The notes beneath the pieces were generated by a model, which was not told where the DNA came from, did no database searches, and saw nothing but the letters and a program-made list of their open reading frames with translations. From Eutypa lata (lineage: Eukaryota > Ascomycota > Sordariomycetes > Xylariales > Diatrypaceae), in NCBI GenBank assembly GCA_022661535.1, contig JAKULF010000015.1, positions 434,001 to 498,000 on the forward strand: a DNA stretch of 64,000 nt, read 5' to 3'. This document shows, one piece after another, positions 21,892 to 34,303 of this stretch. The position numbers were made by a program, and so were the translations under genes. The stretch's first letter is position 1. Every line of letters begins with the position of its first letter.

Positions 21892-24001
21892 ATGGCAGGA
21901 ATTTCAAGCTGGGGACAAGCAGTTGCTTCCTGGCCTTGGTCTTTCTTATTCACGAGTCCTACGAAGGCTAAGTCCAAGGAAGAGCGCGTCATATCAGTCG
22001 AAGCAGCGCATCTCAACTCTCGGAACGTAAACGGAGCCGAGCTTCCCCTGACGTCCGACGTGGTCGTCGTAGGCGGTGGTATCCACTCGTTGATATACGC
22101 CATCCATACTCGGCTCAAGTCACTGCGCGACCTTGAGTCAGAATCCGACGGCGGTAGCACAGGAATTCCTATATCAATAACTGTGCTGGAGAAGTCTTCG
22201 TCACCGGGTTACAAAATCGGAGAGAGCACGCTAACGACCTTCGGGGTGTGGCTCAAGAGCATCGGTATCAGCACGGCCTTGTTGTGGCGGTTATTTGGTC
22301 CGAAAGACGGTCTCTGTTTCTATTATCTTCCCTACGAGGGCGACGACAATGGATACACCGACTTCTGCGCCAACGGCCCCGCGGGCGAGTTTGTGGCCAC
22401 GCTGCAGATCGAGCGCAAGATTAGTGAGCTGCTTCTGACACTCTATGCCCAGAGGGTTGGCGTCAACGTTTTCCACGACCATGCTGTGAATGTGGGCTCC
22501 ACGACGCTGCCGACCGATGGTAAAGGCCAAGGGTCTAGACTTCCGGGGAAAGTGGAAGTCTCAAATCAGGGCGGTATGGGTATGGGCTCTGCGAAGTCCA
22601 TTGACACGAAGCTAGTCGTCGATGCCACGGGGAGGTTCCGTAGGTTTGCTTCCAAGGCAGCCAAAGCTACGCGCTTCTCACATTTTAACACGGACTCTTT
22701 CTGGGCCTATTTTGAGATGAATGGCGATGAGGCGGATATCCCCTTCAGGCATTATGAATCCTGCCATACCAACCATATCTGCCTAGCTGAAGGGTAAGTT
22801 TTCACTTTTTTTTCCCCTACATTAGAACACTGGCATGGTGCATAGAATGAAACAGACGATCCAGGGTAGAAAAGCACGCTGACCTACCTACCCCCTTTCC
22901 TGAAGTTGGGCCTGGGTGATCCGTCTCCCATCATGGGAAGGAAGCTCAACAGCCAACCTCGCAGCGATGATCAGCCACCTCCTCGATCTCGACGCAGCCG
23001 GCACGCCAGCCGACGAATACCCATCGTCGCACGAGCTGGCCAGGAAATTCAACTGCAAGTTCCGGTGGGTGACGAGCATCGGCTACGCGCTCCGCAGCGA
23101 TGTAGTGTACCCGACCGCAGCTCTGAGCTCGTACGGAGGGTGCGAGGCCGAGCGCAAGTTCAACTGGATCACGGAGCGGTACCCGCGCATGACGGCGCTC
23201 GTAGACCGGCACCGCCTGATACCCAACCTCTACGGACCCGGCACCACGTGGTTCATCCGGAAGAAACTCACGTACGCCTCGCCCGTCGTGGCGGGGCCCG
23301 GGTGGGCTGCCATCGGCGATGCGGCCGGCTTCACGAACCCGCTGTACTCGCCCGGTATCAACTGCAACATGGGGACGTCGGTGTTCCTCGCCGAGCAGAC
23401 GGCGGCATATCTATCAGCGGAGACCGCTTCCGCGCGAAATGCAGTCTTGTGGAAGTACAACGATTACTGCGTCGCGCGCGTCCCGCACTTACACCGCATG
23501 AACGTCTTCAATTACCTCATGATGCGGTCGCCGCGGACGGGGCCGCTCGGCCCGCTGTGGCAGTACCTCTGCGGTACTGGGAATGCTGAGTGGCAGCACA
23601 TCAAGGAATATGCGTCGTTTGAGCGAGTTGCCGAGCTGGTCATGACATGGGAATGGGGTGCGGATCGGCCTGAATACGTCGAGTTTGCGGATAAGGCGAT
23701 TCGGATGCTGGCTGGTCCGCCTCAGGAGCCGGTGGCAGAGGAGGATGTTGACAAGGTGCTGGCGCTCTCGGAGGAGAGCATGAAGAGGGTTCTCCAAGCG
23801 AAGAAATATCGGAATCGCTGGGCAGGGCTTTTGAGGTATTATGATGATGAGTTGAGGTTTTGTGAGGAGAAAGTAGGTAGAGATGTCTTGGCTAGGAGGT
23901 GTGAGAGTTGTGGGAATTGGAGGATTCTGACAGGGACTGCGAGGAAATGCCCTACTTGTGGTACAGAGAATGAGGTAGTGGAGATCGAGAGGTATAACTA
24001 A
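21892..24001 (+). CDS. Flavin-dependent halogenase-like oxidoreductase with C-terminal zinc ribbon
   Basis: Exons 21892..22793 and 22906..24001 (112-bp intron, GTAAGT donor, CTGAC branch) encode 665 residues. The FAD Rossmann motif VVVVGGGIHS is at about 57-66. KIGES at 108-112 carries the lysine-glycine-glutamate seen in FADH2 halogenases. The FAD-binding DATG is at 244-247. The splice creates WAWVIRLP at 302-309, matching the halogenase WxWxI signature, although the proline comes two residues later than in WxWxIP. GDAAGFTNPLYSPGI at 438-452 is the second FAD motif of the tryptophan-halogenase-like family. The last 40 residues add CxxC-x12-CxxC (Cys633, 636, 649, 652), a zinc ribbon not usual in this family. 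Family knowledge: FADH2 plus O2 plus halide halogenates an aromatic substrate, needing a flavin reductase. Related members are plain mono-oxygenases, so halogenation is inferred. Confidence 0.85.
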
Positions 24002-24676
24002 ATTCACTTGTGTTATAGAGAGCATTAAGAGTTCGGCGGCAACGGTGGCTGTGTGTTGAATAATATATACAGAGATAGCTTCTTTCGAAATATCATATTG
24101 CAATATGAATATTTCCCTTGACACCATGGCGTAAGGTCGGCTGGCTTCCTATATCTACTAGCTCACACTGGCAAATATTTTCAGTCGAAAGAGTCATAAT
24201 TAATATTTCAACGTAGAGTTTAATCACCTAGTTATCAGCCTCACGAATTCCCAGTACTGACTCTGGCAATAGTCGAGTCAAGGATGTCGTGTCATCATGC
24301 TATCTGTACTAGTTGATTCAGTTGATGATGCTGCGAATTGAGAAGCCCAGAAATTAAAATACCACTCAAATAGAAACTTCCATCCAATTCCAATGAGCTA
24401 CTTTTAAATCTCAGCTCGATTATAGTCTCCTTGTTGACAGCACACTCTGAATTTAACGTATGAAGTCGATTAAGGATCAGATGGGAGGTCATGTTAAAGC
24501 TACTATGTACGGACCCAGCCGCCCACCAAGCTAATAGTCTAGGAGGTGGGTGGTGGGTCAATATCGGATTCGCACGGGCCACATATTAACGTTAGCTTCA
24601 CCTCCAGAATCCTCAAAAGTTTCGTTGCGCAATTCTAAGCTTTACTGAATCACCACAGACAATCAGGCCCAACGCC
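24002..24676. other. Intergenic, promoter side of uL15m gene
   Basis: About 670 bases between the halogenase-like stop codon and the uL15m start. AT-rich, with no gene recognised on either strand. It marks the change from accessory to conserved genes. Confidence 0.45.
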
Positions 24677-25672
24677 ATGCCTCCGCGAATACCGGCCCAA
24701 TTAGCGGCCCAATGCTGCAGGGCAGCTGCAGTTGCGCCCTCACAACCGAATTCTTTAGTTAGCTTGTTTGCCGCCTTCTCCATCCAGACCCGGAACGCAT
24801 CCATCCTCGCCAACCTGTCCGACAATGCAGGAGCGCACCAGAAGCGAATCCGAGTCGGTCGTGGTCCGTCGTCGGGCAAGGGCAAGACGTCTGGAAGAGG
24901 TCACAAGGGTCAGAAGCAGCACGGGAAAGTCAGGCCGTGGTTCCAGGGTGGTCAGACGCCGTTGATCTTCCAGAAGGGACGCCTTGGATTTGAGAACCTG
25001 TATGTAGACATGCATTGAAGCCCACTGCCTACTTTTTCAAAATGACCTCGGGGGCGCAGTTTTGCTAATATTTTGGGGGATACTTTTTTTAGACGCGCAC
25101 CGGTTATGTCCGAGGTGAATCTCAACAAGCTACAAGAATGGATCGATACGGGTCGGATCGATCCAACGAAGCAAATCACACCAAAGGAGCTACACCAGTC
25201 GAACCTAGTAGGGACAATTCGAGACGGTATCAAGCTGCTAGGACGGGGGGCGGACGCACTAAAGCAGCCGATCGATATCGTGGTATCACGAGCGTCGGCG
25301 TCGGCGATCGATGCGGTCGAACAGGCCGGAGGCAAGATCGTGACGCGGTACTACACGAAGCAGGCGATCGCGCGGCTCGTAGCAGGCAAGAGCGTCAACA
25401 CGAGCCTACCGCTGCCCACGGGCGCGGAGCACGTCGAGCCGGTGCTCGCGGAGTTGCGGCAGCGCGGGTTCTTCTACCGGCTGCCCGACCCCACCGGCCG
25501 CTGGGACATGGAGTACTACCGCGACCCGGCGCACCGGGGCTACCTGAGCCACACGCTCAAGCCCGGCGAGTCCCCCAGCTTGTTCTTCAAGGTGCCGCCG
25601 GCGCAGTTCGCGAAGCGCGCTAAGAAGAAGAAGGACCTGAAGGAGGAGACGAAGCTTTGGGAGAAGTTGTGA
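24677..25672 (+). CDS. mrpl10: Mitochondrial large-subunit ribosomal protein uL15m
   Basis: Exons 24677..24999 and 25093..25672 (93-bp intron, GTATGT donor, GCTAAT branch) give 300 residues. An Arg/Ala-rich N-terminus with few acidic residues (about residues 1-45) fits a mitochondrial presequence. The uL15 signature [20 protein letters not shown] (residues about 59-78) continues into KGQKQHG. The rest of the uL15 fold follows, with [10 protein letters not shown] and the [20 protein letters not shown] segment (GRGADALK onward, described in part). The lysine-rich C-terminus is typical of the fungal mitochondrial form. Family knowledge: a component of the 54S mitochondrial subunit, called Mrpl10 in yeast; the bacterial relative is L15. 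Clearly a conserved housekeeping gene and a useful anchor for synteny. Confidence 0.93.
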
Positions 25673-26580
25673 TTTTTTAAAAACTTAACTTGGTTGTTTA
25701 TTATCATCAACTCCCTACGCACCTACTACTGTACTACTATACGCCTTAGCTACTTAGTGGCATAGATTTATGGAAGGTCATATATATGCATACGTGAATT
25801 ATGTACATCGTGTATCAATGCATCTCTTCCTATGAGTCTGGCTGAACATTGACTGGAACTTAATGCATAGTTATCTTGAAGTGTGGCTGAATGATGATGG
25901 ATATCGCTAAAGCAGATCAGTGGCTGGTGACATAGACACATTGTCGTTGCTAAGTGGGGTCTTAACTCCGTCATGTTTCAAGTGCGGGCAGGGTGTGTGG
26001 GTGGGCAGGTGCGTCGTCGAGTCGGAGCAAGCGGGCAGATGTGACGGAACCTTAGAAGGCTTGTCGCTTCCAATGTACAATACGTACCTAGTTATGCTAA
26101 CTATAGCCTACATATCTCACAGCCAGTATCGTCTCATCTCTTACATTTGCCCCAGTTCATATTTCTCACTATACGATACACATTTGCGATCCTTCCCTTT
26201 TCCCCCTTTCCTTTTCCTTTTCCAATTTGGACAATTGCAGTCGGCGTAATGCTCATAGTCACGTTCTAGCTCCAGGTTACCTTTTGAAAGTAGGACAGGC
26301 AGGATAGGATAGAATCGGCAAGACATACATACGTACATACGTTGCTTCGTCACTCCTTGTAAGCTGGGTTGGTTGCATCGATAAAAGCGTCATCGCCTGC
26401 ATTATCAACGAAATTGTCATCCCCTGTACGATCGATACCAACGTCAAATCGAATTCCAAGGGAGTCGTACTTTATAACTACTTAATTCATAATACCCTCC
26501 TTAACCCGCCTCGCTACGTCAAAAGGTAATCTACAGCATTGGTGTCTATTATATCACGAGTAAAAGAACAGAAAGCAACA
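25673..26580. other. Intergenic between uL15m and MVP1
   Basis: About 900 bases with no gene. A pyrimidine-rich stretch at 26180-26225 lies about 360 bases upstream of the MVP1 ATG. The remainder is AT-rich. Confidence 0.45.
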
Positions 26581-29500
26581 ATGTCTCTATTTGGCACCTC
26601 ACCTCCCAACGAGTCTCCTTCTCTAGAAGACTCATCCGTTGGCCGATCTCGAAACTCCCTCTTCGACGAAGACGATGGTCCCATGACCCGATCCACCTCG
26701 GATACCCTATTCAACGATGACGAATTTGACGGCGGTCGATCAGGTTCGCCATGGGACTTGCCGACACCCCGGAAACAGTATTCACGCGCCGACCTGGTCA
26801 AAAGCCTACTAGCCGGTACCGACGTCCCCGACAGCTACATCGAAGTCTTTGATAGCGCGGTCGCTGAAGACGGAGAGGCCGGCAGGGTTACTCCGTCGGG
26901 CGTCACCAAAACTCTTGCTGCTGCGCGACTGAGTGCAGATAACCAGGCGCGTATAATGGGGATACTTGCGCCGGCAGGTAGCGATGCGCCTATTGGTCGC
27001 AACGAGTTCAATGTATTGCTCGCTCTCATTGGACTGGCGCAACAGGGCGAACCGGTTAGTTTGGATGGAGTCGATGAACGCAGACGAAGTAAGTTAAGCC
27101 CATGGTTTCCAGTTCTATCGATCACTACTATCTTGAATCCCGATGTATATCCCCCGCGCATACGTATTTGATCATTTGAATGTACGAAGTACCTACCTAA
27201 TGCTTAAATGTTTATCAACACTGAACACTGTCTATTTGCTTGATGCCTTCATAATTAAATTTTGCGTTGTCTTCTGTATTGTATCTACTCGTGTTGATAG
27301 CATATATCTATCAATATTTGTAGCTACATTGATGGATTGTATTGTCTTCAATGTTGCCCATATCTTGCAGTACAGTACATTTATTACGTTGCCACTTACG
27401 AAGTAGACATAACTGTTAGCTCCAGCATATAAGACAGTGGGGAAACGTCATTTACTGATAAACAACCCAATAATCTCCAGACTTACCGCGGCCCCAATTA
27501 TCATCGTCGACCTTCGCCAACAAGAACGCAAAACAGCCTGCATTTCCCGACACATCGGAACTTGCTGCTAAACCACCCCAGAAACCTGTGACTCCTACAA
27601 AGTCCGCTTCCCCCCAGCAATATTCAACAACATCCAAGCCGCATGCGAGACAACCCGCCCCGATGGATAGTCCCGATCATGACCCGTGGAGCACGCCCGA
27701 CGTTCACAAGGGCCATAATCATGGAAACGCACCTCCAGCAACTAACGGTCATGCCGGTCCTGTGAGCCCTGCGGCCAATGGGAATAGATATGACGTCGAC
27801 GATCGTCATCCGCCCGAGTTCAATTCACGCACGACATCCAACTTCACGACATCCACACTAGCTTCAGCTGCAGGTTCAGCTCCTCAGTCATCTGGCGGCG
27901 CATCCAATCCAGGTGGAGGCTGGGGATATTTTGGTAATACTGGTGATAACAATGCTGGCGGGTTCGGTGGTGATCCATCAAACCAACCAGCGAGTCCCTT
28001 CGGCCGTGGTGCTGATGGTGCTGGAGGACGCGAGCCTGGTGCCAATCCACCCGGCGGACACTCTCGGACTATCAGTGTCGGGCGAACGGGCAATGCTGTC
28101 GAGGAGAATATTGTTGTGACGCTAATGCCGGAAAAGGAAGGCATGTTCATGTTTCAACATCATAACTACGAGGTCACCAGCGCGCGTCGCGGAAGCAAAG
28201 TCATCCGGAGATACAGTGATTTCGTCTGGTTACTTGATTGCCTTCACAAACGGTATCCTTTCCGCGCCCTACCTCTCCTCCCACCTAAGCGAGTCGCCGT
28301 CAACGGGAACCACCTTTCCAACGATGGTGCATTCATCGAGAAGCGGAGGCGCGGCTTGGCTCGATTCTTGAATGGCGTTGTCAGACATCCCATACTCGGC
28401 CAGGAGCAGCTCGTCATAATGTTTTTGACCGTCCCAACAGTAAGCCCTTGGTGTCACCGTCGATATGCCTTCTATCTAAAAAGCTAACCAGCACCAGGAA
28501 CTTTCCGTATGGCGCAAACAAGCTACGATTTCCGTCGTCGACGAATTTACCGGCCGCCCTCTCCCGCCAGGCTTGGAAGACTCTCTGCCTCCCACGTTGA
28601 ACGAGCTCTTCGATCGCACGAGAGTTGGTGTCAAGCGTTCGGCCGATCTATACATTAGCGCGTGCAACATAATGGATCGTCTCATTAAGCGCACCGAAGG
28701 CGTTGCGGCCGACCACGCCCGCATGGCGCTCTCGCTGGCATCTCTCACGGAGACCAGCACGGACACGTACGCGACTGATACCAACGACGTGCCCCTCCTC
28801 AACGACGGCATGGTGGCCATGAGCAAGCATCTGCATACCACGCAGAGCCTGATGGAGGACGAGAGCAAGGCCTGGGATGCCGGGGTTCTCGAGGACCTGA
28901 AGAGACAGCGCGATGCTCTGGTCAGCGTGAGGGATCTGTTCGATAGGCGGGAGAGACTCGACAAGGACAATATCCCGCACCTCGAGCGACGCATCCAGAG
29001 CAACGAGACGAAGCTCGCGAATCTGAGAGCTAAGCCCGATGGCATGGTCAAGCAGGGGGAGATTGAGAAGGTTGTTGAGTCTATCATCAAGGTTCGTATC
29101 GCTCTATTCGTTACATTACAATACATCATCTGCCATCTACTTACCTACCTATCTACCTACCTACCTACCTACCTACCTACCTACCTACCTACCTACCTAC
29201 CTACCTACCTGTCACTCCGACCGGGTCGCGCTTTTTAAGAACAAGAATAGGAACAAGAAGAAAGCTAACCATCTACGTGCGAACAAACAGGACAAGGAAT
29301 CCATCGTGAACCAGCACAACCGCTCGATCTTCGTCAAGGAGTGCATCCGCGACGAGCTCATCTTCTTCCAGCAGACCCAGTACCACGTCAGTCGCTGGAA
29401 CCAGGACTGGGCCCAGGAGCGCGTCAAGTACTCGGAGATGCTCGCGGATAACTGGAGGAGGTTGCTCGATGAGCTGGATGGTATGCCTCTTGGTGATTAA
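26581..29500 (+). CDS. MVP1: Sorting nexin Mvp1 (PX-BAR)
   Basis: Four exons (26581..27088, 27481..28439, 28498..29091, 29291..29500) sum to 756 residues. The ATG at 26581 starts MSLFGTSPP, as in fungal Mvp1. A low-complexity Ser/Thr/Pro/Gly-rich region spans about 190-365. The PX domain follows at about 375-490, with the phosphoinositide-binding RRYSDF at 412-417 and the PPKR motif downstream. A long helical BAR-like region fills about 500-750. Family knowledge: Mvp1/SNX8 binds PI3P on endosomes and acts in retromer-independent endosome-to-Golgi recycling. Introns are 392, 58 and 199 bp. The third contains a (CTAC)n microsatellite and has a GTTCGT donor. Length is at the upper end for the family because of the disordered linker. 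Confidence 0.95.
29138..29211. repeat. (CTAC)n microsatellite inside MVP1 intron 3
   Basis: About 18 CTAC/ACCT units, slightly broken at the left edge, lie within the third intron of MVP1, well away from donor and acceptor. Such tracts are length-unstable, but the position is non-coding. Confidence 0.9.
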
Positions 29501-32051
29501 AAAAAGAGAATGTGAAGAAGAAAAAGGCAAGGATGCACTTCACTCCCTTGCGAAACGCACCATGCCACCTCAACATACATCCCCTGCCATAGCGGTGGGT
29601 GTTTGATGAGTTATTGTGGGTGGCTAGCTGGCTATAGAGATAGAGGTGGAGGTGGAGATGGAGAAATTAAGAGGACAAACAAATGGACGGACAGCTGGCC
29701 ATGCTTCTTACTTTTGTACTATGCAGATCACACACTAATTGCAGGCAGACGGGCGGGCGGATGATCTGAACTTCTCCAGAATGTTTTCCCTATTCTATTG
29801 AAGGAGGTTCATGGCATAAGCATATATGCATGCATGGCATATACATCTCTTCGATAGCCAGTCAGGGCGCATTCGCGTCCTGAACTCCGGCCGAATGTTG
29901 GTCGGATTACTTTTTCCAAGATTTCTTATATACATACCTACCTACCTATACCTGCACACAAACACACACAGACACACGAAGAGAGGGAGGGAGAGATAGA
30001 TACATCGAAAGAGGGGGAAAGAGGACAATGGATGGATGGATGGATGGATGGACGGGGAAAGTTGGACGGCCGTGGTTCCTAAATACATAGTTCGATACCC
30101 TTTCTGTAACGTAACGTAACTAATTTGCACTATCTATTTATGTATGTAAACTTTTGTTGATTTGTTGGAAGATGAATAACTTTTTCTGGCCTTGAACCTT
30201 TATGACCTACTCTAGGTGTCATCGAATCGATATATATATGTATACTTGCATACACTTATTTCATATTCGTAAGTTGGATAAGTTTTTTTTTTTTTTTTTT
30301 GATTTTTTGCTACTGCAGTGAGTATGATGAGATGAAACAAAGACCAAGTGAGAAATGAGACGAGGATTTGGGCATAGGAATGTAGAGGGGTGACGGTAGT
30401 AGAGTATGATGGTGAATAGAGAACCTGGGATCCTGGGATGGAATATAGACTAGGCCAGCTCCTTGTTCTGTCTGATGGCATTGACTTTATATACAGGGTT
30501 GATAATATGTAACTATAGAGATCCCTTTTTAATGGAATACACCTTAGATAGCGGTGAAATGCCATCTTACTAACAACAATACCTATACGATTCTATACAA
30601 TCTGGATGTCTTATAGCTGTAAGAGTGCATTCTTGTGCACCAAACTCTTCCGAGGCAGGTGGCATATGTCTAGAGTACATTCAATGACGTATCTAATTGT
30701 AGTCATATATCAGTATATCGGATACTAGCATATAACCACTACGCAGTCGTTTAGGGAATGGCGGACATATCGGACTTTAGCTATTTTCAGATGAGCCAGA
30801 TATGACTGGTAGTTTGTTCATTCACATTTCTAAGTCATACTGATCTTTAAGTGCATACAAAATTAGATTGCTGGTGATAGCTATGGATCTACTACCTAGG
30901 AGATGCAGTCCTATAACCACTGGTGCTTACGTAATGTATTCACTACATAGGCTTATTCAGGATGTAGGACTCTAACCTGGTTAATTATCAGGATAGGATG
31001 GAATCCTTCTACAGACTATCTAAATAGTAATTGCAACAAGGGATTCCTAAGGTCAAAGGCCGTGGTGTTCCAGTTGTTCCTTTCACTCTTTAGTCAGCGT
31101 TCCCTATAGGATCCACTATAATGTTTTATTCACATATTCTATTAAGCGTGGTCGATAGCACGGATATCTGAATTCCTATTGTTAACTAGATATTCAGAAC
31201 TACCTAGGTAGGAAATAACAACCTAACTACCCCGCCAAACCCCGCCATCAACTGCCTGCCTGACGAACTACCAGACTACCAGCTAAAGCTGACTGATAGG
31301 CACTGCACTGGGTGATAGATAGATCAACTAATTTCAGCCTTACCTGCCTCCTCTAACCTCCTAACATACCTACCTCTACTTCCTACTTAACTTAGGTATG
31401 TAGACTAGGATGCAATGCACAGACGAGACGTCTTCTTGTGCATACAGCCCAGCAGTCCATCCAGATCTATCCCTTCATCCAATGAATATTTCCAACTAAC
31501 AATTACAAGTCTCTCTCATCTTCTTATCCTTACCCAATCGACTGAGGAGAGACACGCACAATAGGATACGGCACAGCACAGCACATATCGATCAGCCGTC
31601 TTTCTTTGCCACCGTTCTTCGTCAGAATAAACCATCCTGGCCAACAGACGCTTTATCTCTCTTCGAACCTCTTGCGACTGCTGTTGTTATCTCTAAAAGA
31701 TAACAGCAAAACACTCCAAGCATCACAGGCCAGGACACACGTGACCTGTGAACTAACAGCAGAGGTCTACCCATCTCTTCATTCCACCATTTGCCATTAA
31801 CGACCCCCCTCCCCATGCGACAGACACATTGATACATATCGCCCAAGTACGTCCCCCTAAGGGATCTCGAAAAGATCCAGCAACCAAGAGATCCATCTTG
31901 GCCCTTCCACCCTTAATCAGGGGTCTTTGGTCTTGGGTTGGGAACAAGCAAGCCACCAAACGACAGACCAATCAGCAAGCTACCTGGTCAAACCAGGCTG
32001 AAGCCAGATCAGAACCTCTAGTGAAGTGATCCTAAGGATCCCGACGAGACG
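29501..32051. other. 2.5-kb intergenic region with simple repeats
   Basis: No gene is supported. It contains the MVP1 3' flank, a short GGAT tract at about 30030-30052, an 18-base T run at 30283-30300, and pyrimidine-rich sequence before DCN1. The last few hundred bases should contain the DCN1 promoter and 5' leader. Confidence 0.5.
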
Positions 32052-34303
32052 ATGCCGCTATCCTCCGCTCAGAAGGCGGCAGTAGCCAGCTTCGTGTCTG
32101 TCACGGGCGCCACGGACAAGGCTGCGCAACGGGTGAGTGGTCTCTTTTTCAGCTGCCTTGTTGACATATTTCCCTCTCTTTCAACATATATATGTATGTG
32201 TTTGGATATGTTAAGCACAGTAACGCTAACATCGTACCTCTTGCCATGACGTAGTATCTACGTAGTAGCGGTTGGAAGCTCAATGATGCTGTCGAGACGT
32301 AAGTTTATATTTTCTAGTTTTTCGCCTTTTCTTCACCTTCTGGCGGCTCGAGTACGGTTTTTTTTGGACGACCTAGCTTGGGTTCGGCCTCCTTTCGATT
32401 CGGATTTCCGCTGTGTGGATAATGAGTAGCCCCTGGAATTCCGCCGACCATGAGGAACGAGACATACAACGCATGAGTCTTGGACACGGTATATGCTGGT
32501 TCTCCTGAATGTTGAAGGGCCGTGAACTAGTTCACGGGTCTGTTCAGTCAAGTCTAGCTCTGAGAGCTGACTAGGCTGTACTGCCGGCTGGCTATTCGCC
32601 TTTGTCAGGCGATATGCCGGTGAGCCTCGGACTCTCAGACTCGCATCTCGATTAGAGAACATCGGGATTTTATATGTGACGAATCGGCACTCTGTCATTT
32701 CGAGGGTCTTCCTAGTGGTCGTGGAAATCCAATTTCTATTTATACCAAGGGGCCTTAAGGAGTCAAGGGGTTATGAACCTACAACCAGGGACCATTTCTC
32801 CGGGCACCCAGTGAGAGGTATTAAGGTTGCCGGTGCCTACCGTTCGAGCCTCATTACCCCTCGTCACGATGTTCATCAGCCGCATGGCTCAGCCGAATTA
32901 GTAGATGGCCTTAAGCCACCTATGGCAGAGGACCGAAATACATTCCGCCAGTTTCCCTCGCATTTCATTGGCAAACAAAAAAGAAGGAAACGAGGCACAC
33001 TGTTTGTTTCCATTGTTTACCACACAACTTCCTTTCCTTGCCTTGCCTCTTCGAACCTCCGAACCAACAATGTGCAACACCACGGCAAAGAAACCAAATA
33101 AACCAAATAGGCCCGCGTGGTATCCTTATTATCGCTCGGAAGGGTACCAGAGTCTTCCTCCTATGGTTCCATTTCGTTTCGAATCCGACTCATCCTCTTA
33201 TCGTATCACCGAGGGCACGGCTTTATTAAAGCTTCAAAACCTATCCCGGCACCCGTAAGTAAAACGGAGGATCGAATAAGCTTTTGGAGAGTATTTGACT
33301 AATTCCGACATAGTTCAACCAAGCCGACCATGGGTTCCCGAGCCACCGATTTCTTTGGTCTCAGACCTTCCCGGATGTCTGTTGCTGATGGTTCTTCACG
33401 TAGATACTTCCAGGGTTCCGGATCTGGAGGTCAAAGCAAGGACGCCCAACTGCACAAGATCTTCGATGATCTCCGAAGTATGTCACCCTACTACAAATAC
33501 CCTCTGTTTTGATTTCTTCAGCTAATAACAAATGCCTTTCGAACAGACCCCAAGGAGGATGACAAGGATACCCTCGGCGCAGATTCGACCATGAAGTACC
33601 TCCAGAAGCTCGGTGCGAACCTCGAGGACGCCTCCTTCTTCATCATTCTCGAGATCGTTCAAGCCCCTAGCATTGGTGAGATCACTCGATCAGGTTTTGT
33701 CGAAGGTTGGAAGAGCGCTGCGTAAGTTTTTCTTTTTATCTTTCCCTTCTTTTCTTTTTTCTTTTTCTTTTTGATAATTTATCGTGTCTACAATTCTCTC
33801 CATCTACCATAACTAACTATCTGGTAAGTAGGCCAGTCTCCGGCCTCGAGACAAGAGGTGTCGACGCAAAACTCGAGGCGCAGAAACAACATTTCTCGCG
33901 TCTCCTCGGAACGTTTTCTACGGACAAGGATCTATTCAAGAAAGTCTACCGCTCCGTATTCGTCTTCGGCAAGGAGCGCGACCAGCGCGCCCTCAACCTC
34001 GACACGGCCGTCACCTACTGGAGTTTGCTATTCAGCGCCCCCGGCCGGCGATGGATCTCCAGCACGGGCGAAGACCTCCTCGCGGAGTGGAAGGCGTTCC
34101 TAGCCGAGAACTGGACGCGCTCGGTCAACCGTGACATGTGGAACATGACGCTCGAGTTCGCCTACAAGACCATGGAGGATGGCACTCTCGGCTTCTGGAG
34201 CGAGGACGGCGCCTGGCCCGGCGTTATTGACGACTTCGTGGCCTGGTACAAGGCCAGCAAGGACAAGGACAAGGCAACGGCCGTCATGGACATTGATGCC
34301 TAG
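32052..34303 (+). CDS. DCN1: Defective in cullin neddylation protein 1
   Basis: Five exons (32052..32132, 32255..32298, 33404..33477, 33547..33721, 33832..34303) close to 281 residues, the usual size for fungal Dcn1. An N-terminal UBA-like domain (about residues 5-45) ends in LRSSGWKLNDAVETYFQ, which fixes the acceptor of intron 2. The PONY domain fills about 67-275, with KYLQKLGANLED and ALNLDTAVTYWSLLF as recognisable segments and a WYKASKDKDK tail. Family knowledge: Dcn1 is a co-E3 that promotes Nedd8 transfer from Ubc12 to cullins, activating SCF ligases. Intron 2 is 1,105 bp, very long beside the others (122, 69 and 110 bp), with a GCTGAT branch and CGTAG end. An earlier acceptor at 33313 also keeps frame but inserts 30 residues that do not fit the family. 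Confidence 0.93.

Noticed and set aside
32333..33302. Frames inside DCN1 intron 2
   Set aside because: Several overlapping frames on both strands with no protein character; the flanking exons splice cleanly across them.
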